NCBI GenBank assembly: GCA_000828975.1
Contig: AP014683.1
Coordinates: 2,561,700 to 2,625,699, forward strand
Direction: 5' to 3'
DNA: 64,000 nt
Source: Burkholderiales bacterium GJ-E10
GTDB taxonomy: Bacteria > Pseudomonadota > Gammaproteobacteria > Burkholderiales > Burkholderiaceae_F
Part shown: piece by piece, positions 25,765 through 33,180 of the stretch
How positions within the stretch are numbered: the first letter of the stretch is position 1
How the letters are laid out: the number at the start of each line of letters is the position of its first letter
Notes under the pieces: generated by a model
What the model was told of the DNA's origin: nothing
Database searches by the model: none
Seen by the model: only the letters and a program-made list of their open reading frames with translations
Translations under genes and position numbers: made by a program

Positions 25765-26861
25765 CAGGACGGGTCTCCCGGCGCTTCGATCGCATCCTGC
25801 GCCGTCAACTGCGCCACGGTCAGTCCACGCGCATCGAGAGCCGACGCGAGTGCCGGCAATGCTCCCTGGAGCACGGCCGCATCGCGGGATTCCATTTGCA
25901 CAGCAACGGCGGACGCGGCCACGCGGATTTTCGCGCGGATCACGCCCAGATTCGGCAAGGTCATCGAGAGCGTGGCGGTGAGCGGGCCCGCGACTTGCGC
26001 CGGATCGTCCGGTGCACGGCGGTCGCCGCGGTCCCGTGCAATCTCCAGCCGGAACTCCTGACCGGGCCATACCGGTCCGCTGAGGGAAAACGCCTGCTGC
26101 TGCAGCGCGTCGATCTGCGATGCGGCGCGCTGGTCGGACCACGCCTGCGGGTTCCCCTGCGCCCCGGCCAGGGCATCGGCGAGCAAGGCACGGGATTCCG
26201 CTTGCACCTGCTCCGAAGAGCGCTTCCCCTGTGCCCAGGCTGCAAGATGGGACTCAAGGAAGAGGCCGCTGCTTTCGACAGCCGATGCCAAGTTTCGGGC
26301 CAACACCGCGGCGGACGGGTCACCGCCCGATGCGGCCAAGGTCAAGGGCTGGCGCAGCAGGACCGCAGCAGCCGGCTCGCCCGTTCCCTGCGCCGCTCCC
26401 GCCACCGACCCTGCCCCCCCGCCCCCCGGCAGAGAAGGGGCCTGCAGACGCAATCCGGCAACTTGCGCTTCGACGATCGCAGCCCGCGTCGCGGCGGCGG
26501 CATCCGGAAGGGCTGGAAACTCGGGAAATGGCAACGCATCGGGCTGGGGCGCCGGCGTTCCGGGGCCGGTGACGAGTCCCAGCAATGCTTGGCGGACCGC
26601 CGCCGTCACCGCAATTCGCTGACCCGCGACGACAATCTGCGCCGGGGCTCGATCCCCGGCCAGGATCACCTCGACGTTGGCCCCCGATGCGGCGGCATGA
26701 CGCAAGGCGTCCACTGCGGCCGCCGGAAGATTCGAAGCAAGGCGCCCCAGAGCGGCCAAGAGGCGATCTGCCGGCACGACCGATCGCGCCGACGCCGCGC
26801 CCTGTCCCCAGTTCGGCATCGGGGGGCGATCGGGACTGACTGGAGGAATTTCGATTGCCAA
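25764..26861 (-). CDS. second FliK-like protein (flagellar hook-length-control domain)
   Basis: A 365-residue protein with an Ala/Pro/Gly-rich N-terminal two thirds. The C-terminal 100 residues fit a FliK-type Flg_hook domain (GPLTATLSMTLPNLGVIRAKIRVAASAVAVQMESRDAAVLQGALPALASALDARGLTVAQL). Start: a TTG at 26861 (or GTG at 26864), seven bases after an AAGGAG; the next ATG is at 26819. The canonical fliK is at 43773, so this is a second copy type, not a replacement. Its overlap with flhX suggests the two proteins work together at the export switch. The FliK-FlhX partnership is inferred from linkage. Confidence 0.78.
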   Translation of the reverse strand: MAIEIPPVSPDRPPMPNWGQGAASARSVVPADRLLAALGRLASNLPAAAVDALRHAAASGANVEVILAGDRAPAQIVVAGQRIAVTAAVRQALLGLVTGPGTPAPQPDALPFPEFPALPDAAAATRAAIVEAQVAGLRLQAPSLPGGGGAGSVAGAAQGTGEPAAAVLLRQPLTLAASGGDPSAAVLARNLASAVESSGLFLESHLAAWAQGKRSSEQVQAESRALLADALAGAQGNPQAWSDQRAASQIDALQQQAFSLSGPVWPGQEFRLEIARDRGDRRAPDDPAQVAGPLTATLSMTLPNLGVIRAKIRVAASAVAVQMESRDAAVLQGALPALASALDARGLTVAQLTAQDAIEAPGDPS

Positions 26862-26967
26862 CACCCGGCTCCTTGGGGCTGCAATCCACGGAACCTCGAT
26901 TATTGGCGAGGTCGCCCGGGAACACAAACTGCAGTCGGTTCCCGCCGCGAAGCCGGAACCGCGGCGA

Positions 26968-27273
26968 TCAAGCGATGCCAAGAATCCGGTTCAGGTCCTG
27001 CAACCAAGGCTCGGATCGCGCTCGAATCTGCGCGTCGTCCTGCAGAACGACGCGCAGGATCTCCATCCGCCTGCGAGCCTCGGCCGCCCCGAGCGTCTCG
27101 TCCTTGGCGGCTGTCCGGATCCGGTCGATGATGTCCCGGCACTGCGCCTCGATCCGGGCCACCCCCTCCCAATCGCCTTCCTTGGCCGCATCCAGCATGG
27201 TGCGGCTCGCGCGCGCAACTTCTTCGTAATACTCGATCAATCTCGACGGCTCCGGGGCAGCAGGTCGGCTCAT
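26968..27273 (-). CDS. fliT: flagellar chaperone FliT (filament-cap FliD chaperone)
   Basis: A 101-residue helical protein (MSRPAAPEPSRLIEYYEEVARASRTM...) in the classic slot after fliS. It has the FliT pattern of LIEYYE, an amphipathic helix with MLDAAKEGDWEGVARIEAQCRDII, and a helical C-terminus. FliT binds FliD and, in enterics, antagonises FlhDC. The start overlaps the fliS stop (ATGA). Sequence conservation of FliT is low, so the call leans on position and helix pattern. Confidence 0.8.
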   Translation of the reverse strand: MSRPAAPEPSRLIEYYEEVARASRTMLDAAKEGDWEGVARIEAQCRDIIDRIRTAAKDETLGAAEARRRMEILRVVLQDDAQIRARSEPWLQDLNRILGIA

Positions 27274-27779
27274 GCTGCTTGATACGCACGCATCGCGAGC
27301 GAGTTGGGCCGGGGCAACGCCCCGGCGGAACTTGCTCCGGCCGCGCCGATTTCCGCCGCCAAGGGCGACGCCGCGGCGGTACCCTGCCTGCCGGTCACCT
27401 CGGGGCCGATCTTGACCCACGCATCGCGCAATCCCGAGAGGATGCCGACGGCATCGTCGATCGCGGCCGCATCGTTATGCACGTTGGCATGCAGCAGACG
27501 ATGCGACACGTAGTCGTACAGCTCGATCAGGCGATTGGCGAATGCCGGATCGTGCCTGCGATCCACGCTGGCGCGCAAGCCCATCTGGACAATCTTCATT
27601 GCCTGCGTGATATACCGAATCTTGCCGGGAATGTCGCGCTGTGCCAGGCAGCCTTTGGCCTGGTTCATCGCCGCTAGTGCGCCGTCGAACAGTAAGAGGA
27701 TTAATTTGTGTGGGTGGGCAGCGAAGATTTCCCCGTCCACGCTCGTTTTCTTGTAGAAGCTGGCGCCAAATCGGTTCAC
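27270..27779 (-). CDS. fliS: flagellin chaperone FliS
   Basis: A 169-residue protein. The family core is clear: the FYKKTSV start, then AHPHKLILLLFDGALAAMNQAKGCLAQRDIPGKIRYITQAMKIV, and the LYDYVSHRLLHANVHNDAAAIDDAVGILSGLRDAW tail. FliS caps the C-terminus of newly made flagellin and delivers it to the export gate. I chose the GTG at 27779 because GGAGGA lies five bases before it and the protein then starts at the usual place. An ATG at 27815 adds 12 residues. The C-terminal tail of 25 Ala/Gly-rich residues (TAAASPLAAEIGAAGASSAGALPRP) is longer than usual. Confidence 0.93.
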   Translation of the reverse strand: MNRFGASFYKKTSVDGEIFAAHPHKLILLLFDGALAAMNQAKGCLAQRDIPGKIRYITQAMKIVQMGLRASVDRRHDPAFANRLIELYDYVSHRLLHANVHNDAAAIDDAVGILSGLRDAWVKIGPEVTGRQGTAAASPLAAEIGAAGASSAGALPRPNSLAMRAYQAA

Positions 27780-27913
27780 GATTTCCTCCGGTTTGTCGAT
27801 GGTCGCAAACCACATATCGGCATTTCCGCACCAATTTTTAGCAGGTTGCCAGAAGATGCAGTGGGCCTTTCAGGAGACTGTGGCTTCCCGATCAACTATC
27901 CGGCGGAATCCGT

Positions 27914-29404
27914 TCACGGCAGCGCCGCGAGCTGCGTATAAAGCGACGCCTGGGTCTGCTGCCCTTGCACCAGATTCGCGTTGAGCTGACTATACTGTGC
28001 GATCAGGTTCTGCTTGATCTGCGCGAGCATGCCCTTTTCTGTCGTGATCTGCGAATTGAGGTTCGCGATCTGATTGTTGGTGGAATTTTCCGCGCTGCCG
28101 ATTGCGCCGTTCGGCCCAACCAGCTGCGTCGCCAGGTTGGCAACCTGAAACGCAAATCCGCCACTCGATCCGGTTCCGCCCTGCGTGAACATCGCGCTCA
28201 CCGCCGACGGATTGGCCGAAAGGGCAGCCTGGAACTGCGTGGTATTCAGCGCCAAGCTGCCATCCGAGTTGAACGACACGCCAATCTGCGCGAGATAGGA
28301 ATAGCTGCTGCTGCCGCCTGCCGTCGTCGCGGAACTCATGATCGCCTGCAGGGAGTTGCTCGTCTGCATAGCAGTCGGATCGCCGGTCAGAACCGATGCC
28401 GTGTTCGATTGCGAGTTATAAGCGGTCAGGCTGTTATTGATGGAAACGTAGTTGTTATACGCCTGGAGAAACGACACCACCGAATTGGTGATCGCCGTCA
28501 CATTGCTGCCGATTGCGACCTGGGCCGGCGCACCCGATGGCGTCGGTTGTGTCAAGTTGAGCGTCACCCCCTGGATTGCCGAGGTCACGGTATTCGAGGC
28601 CGACGACAAGGCCAGCCCATTGACGGTGAAATTGGCATCGGCCGCCGCCTGGCTCTCCCCCATCGCCGCCGACGAAGGACTCGTAGACGGCGATGCCGGG
28701 TTGAAGGCGATGCCCGCCAGACCGGTGCCGCTCGCTCCCGTACTCGTGACTGAAAATGCGTTGGACAGGCCGGTGTTGGCGGAGCTCAGCACGAGCCGGC
28801 TGCCGCTGGCATCGGTCACCACGGATGCGTTCACCGAACCGGACGCCGCCGCGTTGATCGCCGCGGCAATCCCGTTCAGGCTGTCGTTGCTCGACGTGAT
28901 CGAGACGTTGATCGCGCTGCCGCTTCCCGTGAACGTGCTGCCGCTCAGGCTTCCCATCTGGATCGTGAGTGTTCCGGTGCCCATGTTCAGGGCGGTGGGG
29001 TCGGAAACCGGCGACGAAAATACCGACTGCGCCTGAGCGATCGAGGAAACGCCGATCGAGTAATTAGCGGTCGCCGGAGTCCCGGTCACCGTCGCCGCGA
29101 CGCCGGTCCCCGTCACCGTCGCCTGGGCGGCCTGGAAGGACGACGGGTTGCTCAGCGTCTGCGCTGCCGTCTGGAGCGAAGACACCGCACCCTGCAGCTT
29201 GCCGTAGGCGCTCAGCGTCGTCTGGATGCCGGAGAGCTGATTCTGCAGCGCGGTCAGCGGCTGCGACTGGGCGTTCATCAGTTGCGTGACGAGCTGTCCG
29301 ACGTTGATCACCCCGGTCGACATCAGCGAACCAGTGCCCGAGGTGTTGGTCGTGTAATTGGTGAGAAAACTCGTCTGGAACGGGTTGCCGTAAGTGCCAA
29401 TCAT
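27914..29404 (-). CDS. fliD: flagellar filament cap protein FliD (HAP2)
   Basis: A 496-residue secreted cap protein under which flagellin is inserted. The N-terminal coiled-coil domain contains STGVINVGQLVTQLMNAQSQPLTALQNQLSGIQTTLSAYGKLQGAV, and the C-terminal one contains NQIANLNSQITTEKGMLAQIKQNLIAQYSQLNANL. The middle is Ser/Thr/Ala-rich, as in many beta- and alphaproteobacterial FliD. Start: ATG with GGGGGA seven bases upstream. It lies between flaG and fliS on the same strand. Confidence 0.94.
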   Translation of the reverse strand: MIGTYGNPFQTSFLTNYTTNTSGTGSLMSTGVINVGQLVTQLMNAQSQPLTALQNQLSGIQTTLSAYGKLQGAVSSLQTAAQTLSNPSSFQAAQATVTGTGVAATVTGTPATANYSIGVSSIAQAQSVFSSPVSDPTALNMGTGTLTIQMGSLSGSTFTGSGSAINVSITSSNDSLNGIAAAINAAASGSVNASVVTDASGSRLVLSSANTGLSNAFSVTSTGASGTGLAGIAFNPASPSTSPSSAAMGESQAAADANFTVNGLALSSASNTVTSAIQGVTLNLTQPTPSGAPAQVAIGSNVTAITNSVVSFLQAYNNYVSINNSLTAYNSQSNTASVLTGDPTAMQTSNSLQAIMSSATTAGGSSSYSYLAQIGVSFNSDGSLALNTTQFQAALSANPSAVSAMFTQGGTGSSGGFAFQVANLATQLVGPNGAIGSAENSTNNQIANLNSQITTEKGMLAQIKQNLIAQYSQLNANLVQGQQTQASLYTQLAALP

Positions 29405-29441
29405 GGTCCGATCCCCCGGAAATGGTTCGCGACAGCCATCG

Positions 29442-29810
29442 TCACGCGTTCGTATTGATCAGGGCGCCCGGCGTGGCGTCGGACAAGGCCCGAGCCGCCG
29501 CCGTCATCCACTGCGCCGGAAACTGCTGCACGACCTGCCGAGTCTGCGTATCGACGACCTTGACGATCATGTCGTTCGCCTGTTTGTCAAAGACAAAATT
29601 CAATTCCGTCCCGCCTTGCGCCAGCGCCGCGTTGGCGTCGGAGACCGCCTTCTGGATGACCTCCGGCGACACCGGTGCCCCTGCAGTCGCGGCGGGCATC
29701 CCGGGCGTCGCATTCGAACCCGGGGGCACTCCGTCGCCGGGCAGGGCGGCCGCCGCCCCTGCCGGATAGCCGGGGGCCCCGGATGCAGCGGAAATAGGAC
29801 TGGATGCCAT
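29442..29810 (-). CDS. flaG: FlaG family protein
   Basis: A 122-residue protein with a Pro/Ala/Gly-rich first half and the conserved FlaG C-terminus (ELNFVFDKQANDMIVKVVDTQTRQVVQQFPA). FlaG affects filament length in several bacteria; its exact role is not settled. It lies between fliC and fliD on the same strand. It follows the fliC terminator, so it may be read from its own promoter or by read-through; I see no clear sigma-28 site for it. Confidence 0.88.
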   Translation of the reverse strand: MASSPISAASGAPGYPAGAAAALPGDGVPPGSNATPGMPAATAGAPVSPEVIQKAVSDANAALAQGGTELNFVFDKQANDMIVKVVDTQTRQVVQQFPAQWMTAAARALSDATPGALINTNA

Positions 29811-29908
29811 ATGCCACCTCGTAGAACGAAATCACCCCACTCGCTTTCCGATAACGGCAGTTTGTAAACGATCTTGAGTGCAATCTTCCGGGAACCTTGA
29901 TTTTCTTG

Positions 29909-29963
29909 CGCGAAGAAAAAGCGAAACGGCGGAAACCGGGGAGAATTCCCCCGGTTTCCGCCG
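29909..29963 (-). terminator. strong intrinsic terminator after fliC
   Basis: A perfect 15-bp stem (29927-29941 with 29949-29963) and 7-base loop. On the minus strand it is followed by TTTCGCTTTTTCTTC. It lies 25 bases after the flagellin stop and should uncouple the abundant fliC message from flaG-fliD-fliS. Confidence 0.93.
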
Positions 29964-29988
29964 CATCCCGCTTTCCGGGCGAACGCGC

Positions 29989-30822
29989 TCAGAAGTTCTT
30001 GAGCAGCGTCAGTACGGTTTGCGGCAGGGTGTTCGCCTGGGTGAGCATCGTCGCACTCGCCTGCTGGATGACCTGCGCCTGGGACAACGCCGAAGACGCC
30101 TGGGCATAATTGGTGTCGATGATCTGCGACCGGGCTGACGCCAGGTTCAGCGAGTCGACCTGCCCGACGGCGGCAGCCTGCTGCGCCTTGATCTGCCCGG
30201 CACCCCACTTTGCCTCGACGCCAAGAACCTCATTGAGTGCGGCATCGATATTGGAAATCACGCAGCCGCTCGCCCCGGCCGAGATGGTCGAAGCAAGAGC
30301 CGTACTCAGAGCGTCGCTACTATTGAGCGTAGAACCACTAACGTCAATCGAAATCGTATTCCCGCTATTTGCACCCACCTGGAACGTCGCCACGGTCACC
30401 CCGCCGGTTCCGAACATGGTGATGCCGTTATATTGGGTCTGGGAAATGATGCTGCCGATTTCGGCGCTCAACGCAGTAAATTCTGCGCTCAGGTTTGCCG
30501 CATCCGACGTGCTGGTCGTGGTGTTGTTCGCCTCCACCGCCAGGGTACGCATCTGCTGCAGCATGTTGACGACCGAGGTCAGCGCGCCGCTGGCGGTCTG
30601 CGCCATCGAGGCGGCGTCGTTGGCGTTCATGACACCCTGATTCAGGCCGTTGACTTGCGCCTGCATCAGCGTGGCGTCCTGCAAGCCCGCCGGATCGTTG
30701 GCGGCGGTGTTGATGCGATATCCGGACGACAACTGCTGAACGTCGTTGGCGACGTTCTGCTGGTTCACCGTCATGGCGTTCTGGGAAAACAACGACAGGG
30801 AATTGGTTTGGAGACTCAGCAT
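29989..30822 (-). CDS. fliC: flagellin FliC
   Basis: A 277-residue filament protein. The N-terminal D0/D1 coiled coil (NSLSLFSQNAMTVNQQNVANDVQQLSSGYRINTAANDPAGLQDATLMQAQVNG) and C-terminal D0 (TNYAQASSALSQAQVIQQASATMLTQANTLPQTVLTLL) are well conserved. The exposed middle is short, so this is a compact flagellin. Ser/Thr clusters (NNTTTSTSDAANLS and others) could be sugar acceptor sites. It has a cysteine at about residue 187 (GASGCVIS), rare in flagellins. A sigma-28 promoter and AAGGA ribosome-binding site precede it and a strong terminator follows it. Confidence 0.95.
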   Translation of the reverse strand: MLSLQTNSLSLFSQNAMTVNQQNVANDVQQLSSGYRINTAANDPAGLQDATLMQAQVNGLNQGVMNANDAASMAQTASGALTSVVNMLQQMRTLAVEANNTTTSTSDAANLSAEFTALSAEIGSIISQTQYNGITMFGTGGVTVATFQVGANSGNTISIDVSGSTLNSSDALSTALASTISAGASGCVISNIDAALNEVLGVEAKWGAGQIKAQQAAAVGQVDSLNLASARSQIIDTNYAQASSALSQAQVIQQASATMLTQANTLPQTVLTLLKNF

Positions 30823-30882
30823 GATCGGTCCTTTCCTTCTCTCCGTTTCGATTTCGGTGCGGTTTGTGCCGCGTTAGGTCCT

Positions 30883-30910
30883 ATATCGGTGCCGGGTTGC
30901 GGAAACTTTA
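30883..30910 (-). promoter_or_regulatory. sigma-28 promoter of fliC
   Basis: Minus strand: TAAAGTTT (30910-30903; perfect -35), a 12-base spacer, ACCGATAT (30890-30883; 6 of 8). The spacer is one base longer than the consensus. It lies about 60 bases before fliC. Confidence 0.85.
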
Positions 30911-30923
30911 GGGATCCCCGCCC

Positions 30924-30942
30924 TGTAGGGAAAATTCCTACA
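30924..30942. promoter_or_regulatory. TGTAGG-N7-CCTACA dyad between fliC and flhDC
   Basis: A perfect 6-bp inverted repeat, TGTAGG (30924-30929) and CCTACA (30937-30942), with an A/T-rich 7-base centre. It resembles the TAGGAAA/TTTCCTA inverted-heptad sites of NarL/LuxR-type response regulators such as BvgA and RcsB, both known to control flhDC in other bacteria. It sits 137 bases before flhD and just upstream of the fliC -35. Confidence 0.55.
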
Positions 30943-31078
30943 AACAGACGGGCAAGACTCCGACGCGGATTTTGGGTAACTCACCGCTATATCGTTCCCG
31001 ACTCCATCCCGCAAAATGGCATCACTTCATCACGCATTCCGGGGCATCCCCCCCGGCACCAACCCAGGAGAGGACGCC

Positions 31079-31417
31079 ATGGAAACCGCAAACAACGAAC
31101 AGCTTCTGCAGGAAATCCGCGAGGTCAATCTCGCCTACCTGATGCTGGCGCAGCACATGATTCGCGCCGACAAGGCCCAGGCCCGCTACCGCCTCGGCGT
31201 TTCCGAAGAAGTCGCCGCCATTGTGGAGCAGCTCACCCCGGCGCAATTGATGAAAATCGCCGGTAGCAACCAGCTGATCCTGCGATTCCGATTCGACGAC
31301 GATGTCGTATGGAACCTGCTCACCAACCACTCCCGCGCCAAGCTGGCTCCGGGCGCCGCCGTCACCGGCCTGCACGCCAACATCGTGATGGCGGGCCAGT
31401 TCGCCGAAGCGAACTGA
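31079..31417 (+). CDS. flhD: flagellar master regulator subunit FlhD
   Basis: A 112-residue protein that forms the heteromeric FlhD4C2 activator of class 2 flagellar genes. It matches the family through EIREVNLAYLMLAQHMIRADKAQARYRLGVSEEVA and FDDDVVWNLLTNHSRAKL. The ATG has AGGAG about ten bases upstream. It is followed 34 bases later by flhC. Finding FlhDC together with flhF and flhG in one window is a beta-proteobacterial pattern. Confidence 0.95.
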   Translation: METANNEQLLQEIREVNLAYLMLAQHMIRADKAQARYRLGVSEEVAAIVEQLTPAQLMKIAGSNQLILRFRFDDDVVWNLLTNHSRAKLAPGAAVTGLHANIVMAGQFAEAN

Positions 31418-31451
31418 TCCTTCCCAGCCGAACCGAACGAGGAGAGACGCC

Positions 31452-32006
31452 ATGCGCATCAAGAGCATCGTCAGCGAAAGCCGTCAGATCCAACGCGCGA
31501 TCGCGCTGATCAAGCTGGGCGCGCGCCTGCAGGTCTTGGAGTCCGAGACCGACCTGTCCTACGAACGCCTGCTGCGTCTCTATAAAGAGGTACAGGGCGA
31601 ATCGCCCGCCCGGGGGATGCTGCCGTTCTCCACCGATTGGTTCATGACCTGGCAGCCGAACATCCACTCGTCACTGTTCCTGAACATCTATGAATACCTG
31701 AACAAGACCAGCGAGCTCGAGGAGATCGACGCCATCATCAAGGCATACGAGCTCTATCTCGAGCAAACCGGCGCCCAAAACATCGAACCGCTGCTCTCGG
31801 TCACCCGGGCCTGGCGCCTGGTGAAGTTCGTCGACGCCGGAATGATCACCCTCACGCCGTGCTGCAAGTGCGGCGGCAAGTTCGTGACCCATACCTACGA
31901 ACTGACCAAGAATTACGTCTGCGGCCTTTGCGAGCCGCCGGCGCGTGCCGGCAAGGGTCGCGGCAGCCCACGGGTGGAAACCGAGGAAGAAGCCGCCCTC
32001 GCCTGA
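31452..32006 (+). CDS. flhC: flagellar master regulator subunit FlhC
   Basis: A 184-residue DNA-binding partner of FlhD. ALIKLGARLQVLESETDLSYERLLRLYKEV and PARGMLPFSTDWFMTWQPNIHSSLF are family hallmarks. The zinc site is visible as CCKC...CGLC (about residues 137-163). The tail after it (GKGRGSPRVETEEEAALA) is variable. AGGAG precedes the ATG. A strong terminator follows 29 bases downstream, so flhDC is a two-gene operon. Confidence 0.95.
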   Translation: MRIKSIVSESRQIQRAIALIKLGARLQVLESETDLSYERLLRLYKEVQGESPARGMLPFSTDWFMTWQPNIHSSLFLNIYEYLNKTSELEEIDAIIKAYELYLEQTGAQNIEPLLSVTRAWRLVKFVDAGMITLTPCCKCGGKFVTHTYELTKNYVCGLCEPPARAGKGRGSPRVETEEEAALA

Positions 32007-32034
32007 ACCGATTTCGACTCCCTTGCTCCCCATG

Positions 32035-32062
32035 GACCCGGTCGACGCCGGGTCTTTTTTTC
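32035..32062 (+). terminator. intrinsic terminator after flhDC
   Basis: GACCCGG (32035-32041) pairs with CCGGGTC (32048-32054) around a 6-base loop and is followed by eight T residues. It sits 29 bases after the flhC stop. Confidence 0.95.
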
Positions 32063-32118
32063 GCCGCCGCGCCCTGCGTCACCACTTCCCGCGAGCGTGG
32101 AACCCGTATTCCCGCCCC

Positions 32119-32138
32119 CCTCCCGCAGGGGCGGGAGG
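32119..32138. repeat. intergenic palindrome (REP-like), copy 2
   Basis: CCTCCCGC (32119-32126) and GCGGGAGG (32131-32138) form a perfect 8-bp stem with an AGGG loop, in the flhC-motA gap. It shares the CTCCCG...CGGGAG core with the copy at 10826. Confidence 0.6.
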
Positions 32139-32265
32139 ACGAACGCAAGGAGCAAACTCCCGGCAATCGCCCGAAATGTCGTCCTGGACGGCCGGACTTA
32201 GCCGATTTCGCCGGAGCGATCCTGCCTTCTAATGCACCCTACGACCTTTCCATTCCCCGCAGAGC

Positions 32266-33120
32266 ATGTTCGTCATCATTGGTTACGTGTTGGTCCTGGG
32301 CGCGGTGTTCGGCGGCTACGCGATGGAACACGGGGACTTCGCCGTCCTCATCCAGCCGATCGAGCTGATGACCATCGGCGGAGCCGCCCTGGGCGCGTTC
32401 ATCACCGCCAACTCGACCAAGGTGCTCGGGGCGACATTCAAATCGCTGCCCAAGCTGCTGGGCGGATCGAAGTACACCAAGGAGCGCTACATGGCGCTCA
32501 TGGCGCTGCTCTACGACATCCTCACCAAGATCCGCAAGGAGGGGATGATGGCGGTCGAGAACGACATCGAGGAGCCCGAGAAAAGCCCGTTGTTTCAAAA
32601 GCACCCGACGGTCGCCGCCGATCACCATCTGGTCGAGTTCATCACCGATTACCTGCGCATGATGGTGTCGGGAAACATGAACCCGTTCGAGATCGAGAGT
32701 CTCATGGAGCAGGAGATCGACACCCACCACCACGAGGCGATGCAGCCGTCGATATCCCTGCAAAAGGCCGCCGACGGGCTGCCCGCATTCGGGATCGTCG
32801 CGGCGGTGATGGGGGTGGTCCGGACCATGGCATCGGTCGGCAAGCCGCCGGCGATTCTCGGGGAAATGATCGCCGCGGCGCTGGTGGGAACATTCCTCGG
32901 GATTCTGCTTTCCTACGGCTTCATCGGACCGCTCGCCGCGCTGCTCGAACAGAAGGTCGACGAGTCAACCAAGGAACTGAACTGCGTCAAGACGACGCTG
33001 CTCGCCAACCTGCAGGGATACGCGCCGGCGCTGGCGGTCGAGTTCGGGCGGAAGATCCTGTATTCGACGGAGCGGCCGAACTTCCTCGAACTGGAAAAGC
33101 ATGTCAAGCAGAAGCGCTGA
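32266..33120 (+). CDS. motA: flagellar motor stator protein MotA
   Basis: A 284-residue inner-membrane protein that with MotB forms the proton-driven stator. Membrane helices 1 and 2 (IGYVLVLGAVFGGYAM; LMTIGGAALGAFITAN) are followed by the cytoplasmic loop RYMALMALLYDILTKIRKEGMMAVE that meets FliG. Helices 3 and 4 include GLPAFGIVAAVMGVV with the conserved proline. The start has no good ribosome-binding site. A GCCGATTT at 32201-32208 resembles a sigma-28 -10 but lacks a -35. motB starts 60 bases later. Confidence 0.96.
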   Translation: MFVIIGYVLVLGAVFGGYAMEHGDFAVLIQPIELMTIGGAALGAFITANSTKVLGATFKSLPKLLGGSKYTKERYMALMALLYDILTKIRKEGMMAVENDIEEPEKSPLFQKHPTVAADHHLVEFITDYLRMMVSGNMNPFEIESLMEQEIDTHHHEAMQPSISLQKAADGLPAFGIVAAVMGVVRTMASVGKPPAILGEMIAAALVGTFLGILLSYGFIGPLAALLEQKVDESTKELNCVKTTLLANLQGYAPALAVEFGRKILYSTERPNFLELEKHVKQKR

Positions 33121-33150
33121 CACAGCGCACGTCTCCCGCGCCCTGGCCGT

Positions 33151-33170
33151 CTCCGCCCGCAGGGGGGAGG
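33151..33170. repeat. intergenic palindrome (REP-like), copy 3, imperfect
   Basis: CTCCGCCC and GGGGGGAG form an 8-bp stem with one mismatch, in the motA-motB gap. It is similar in composition to the copies at 10826 and 32119. The G-rich right side also supplies the motB ribosome-binding site. Confidence 0.45.
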
Positions 33171-33180
33171 AGGGAGTGTC

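Noticed and set aside
32182-32208. Possible sigma-28 promoter for motA (GCCGATTT at 32201)
   Set aside because: The -10 matches but the -35 position reads TCCTGGAC, nothing like TAAAGTTT.
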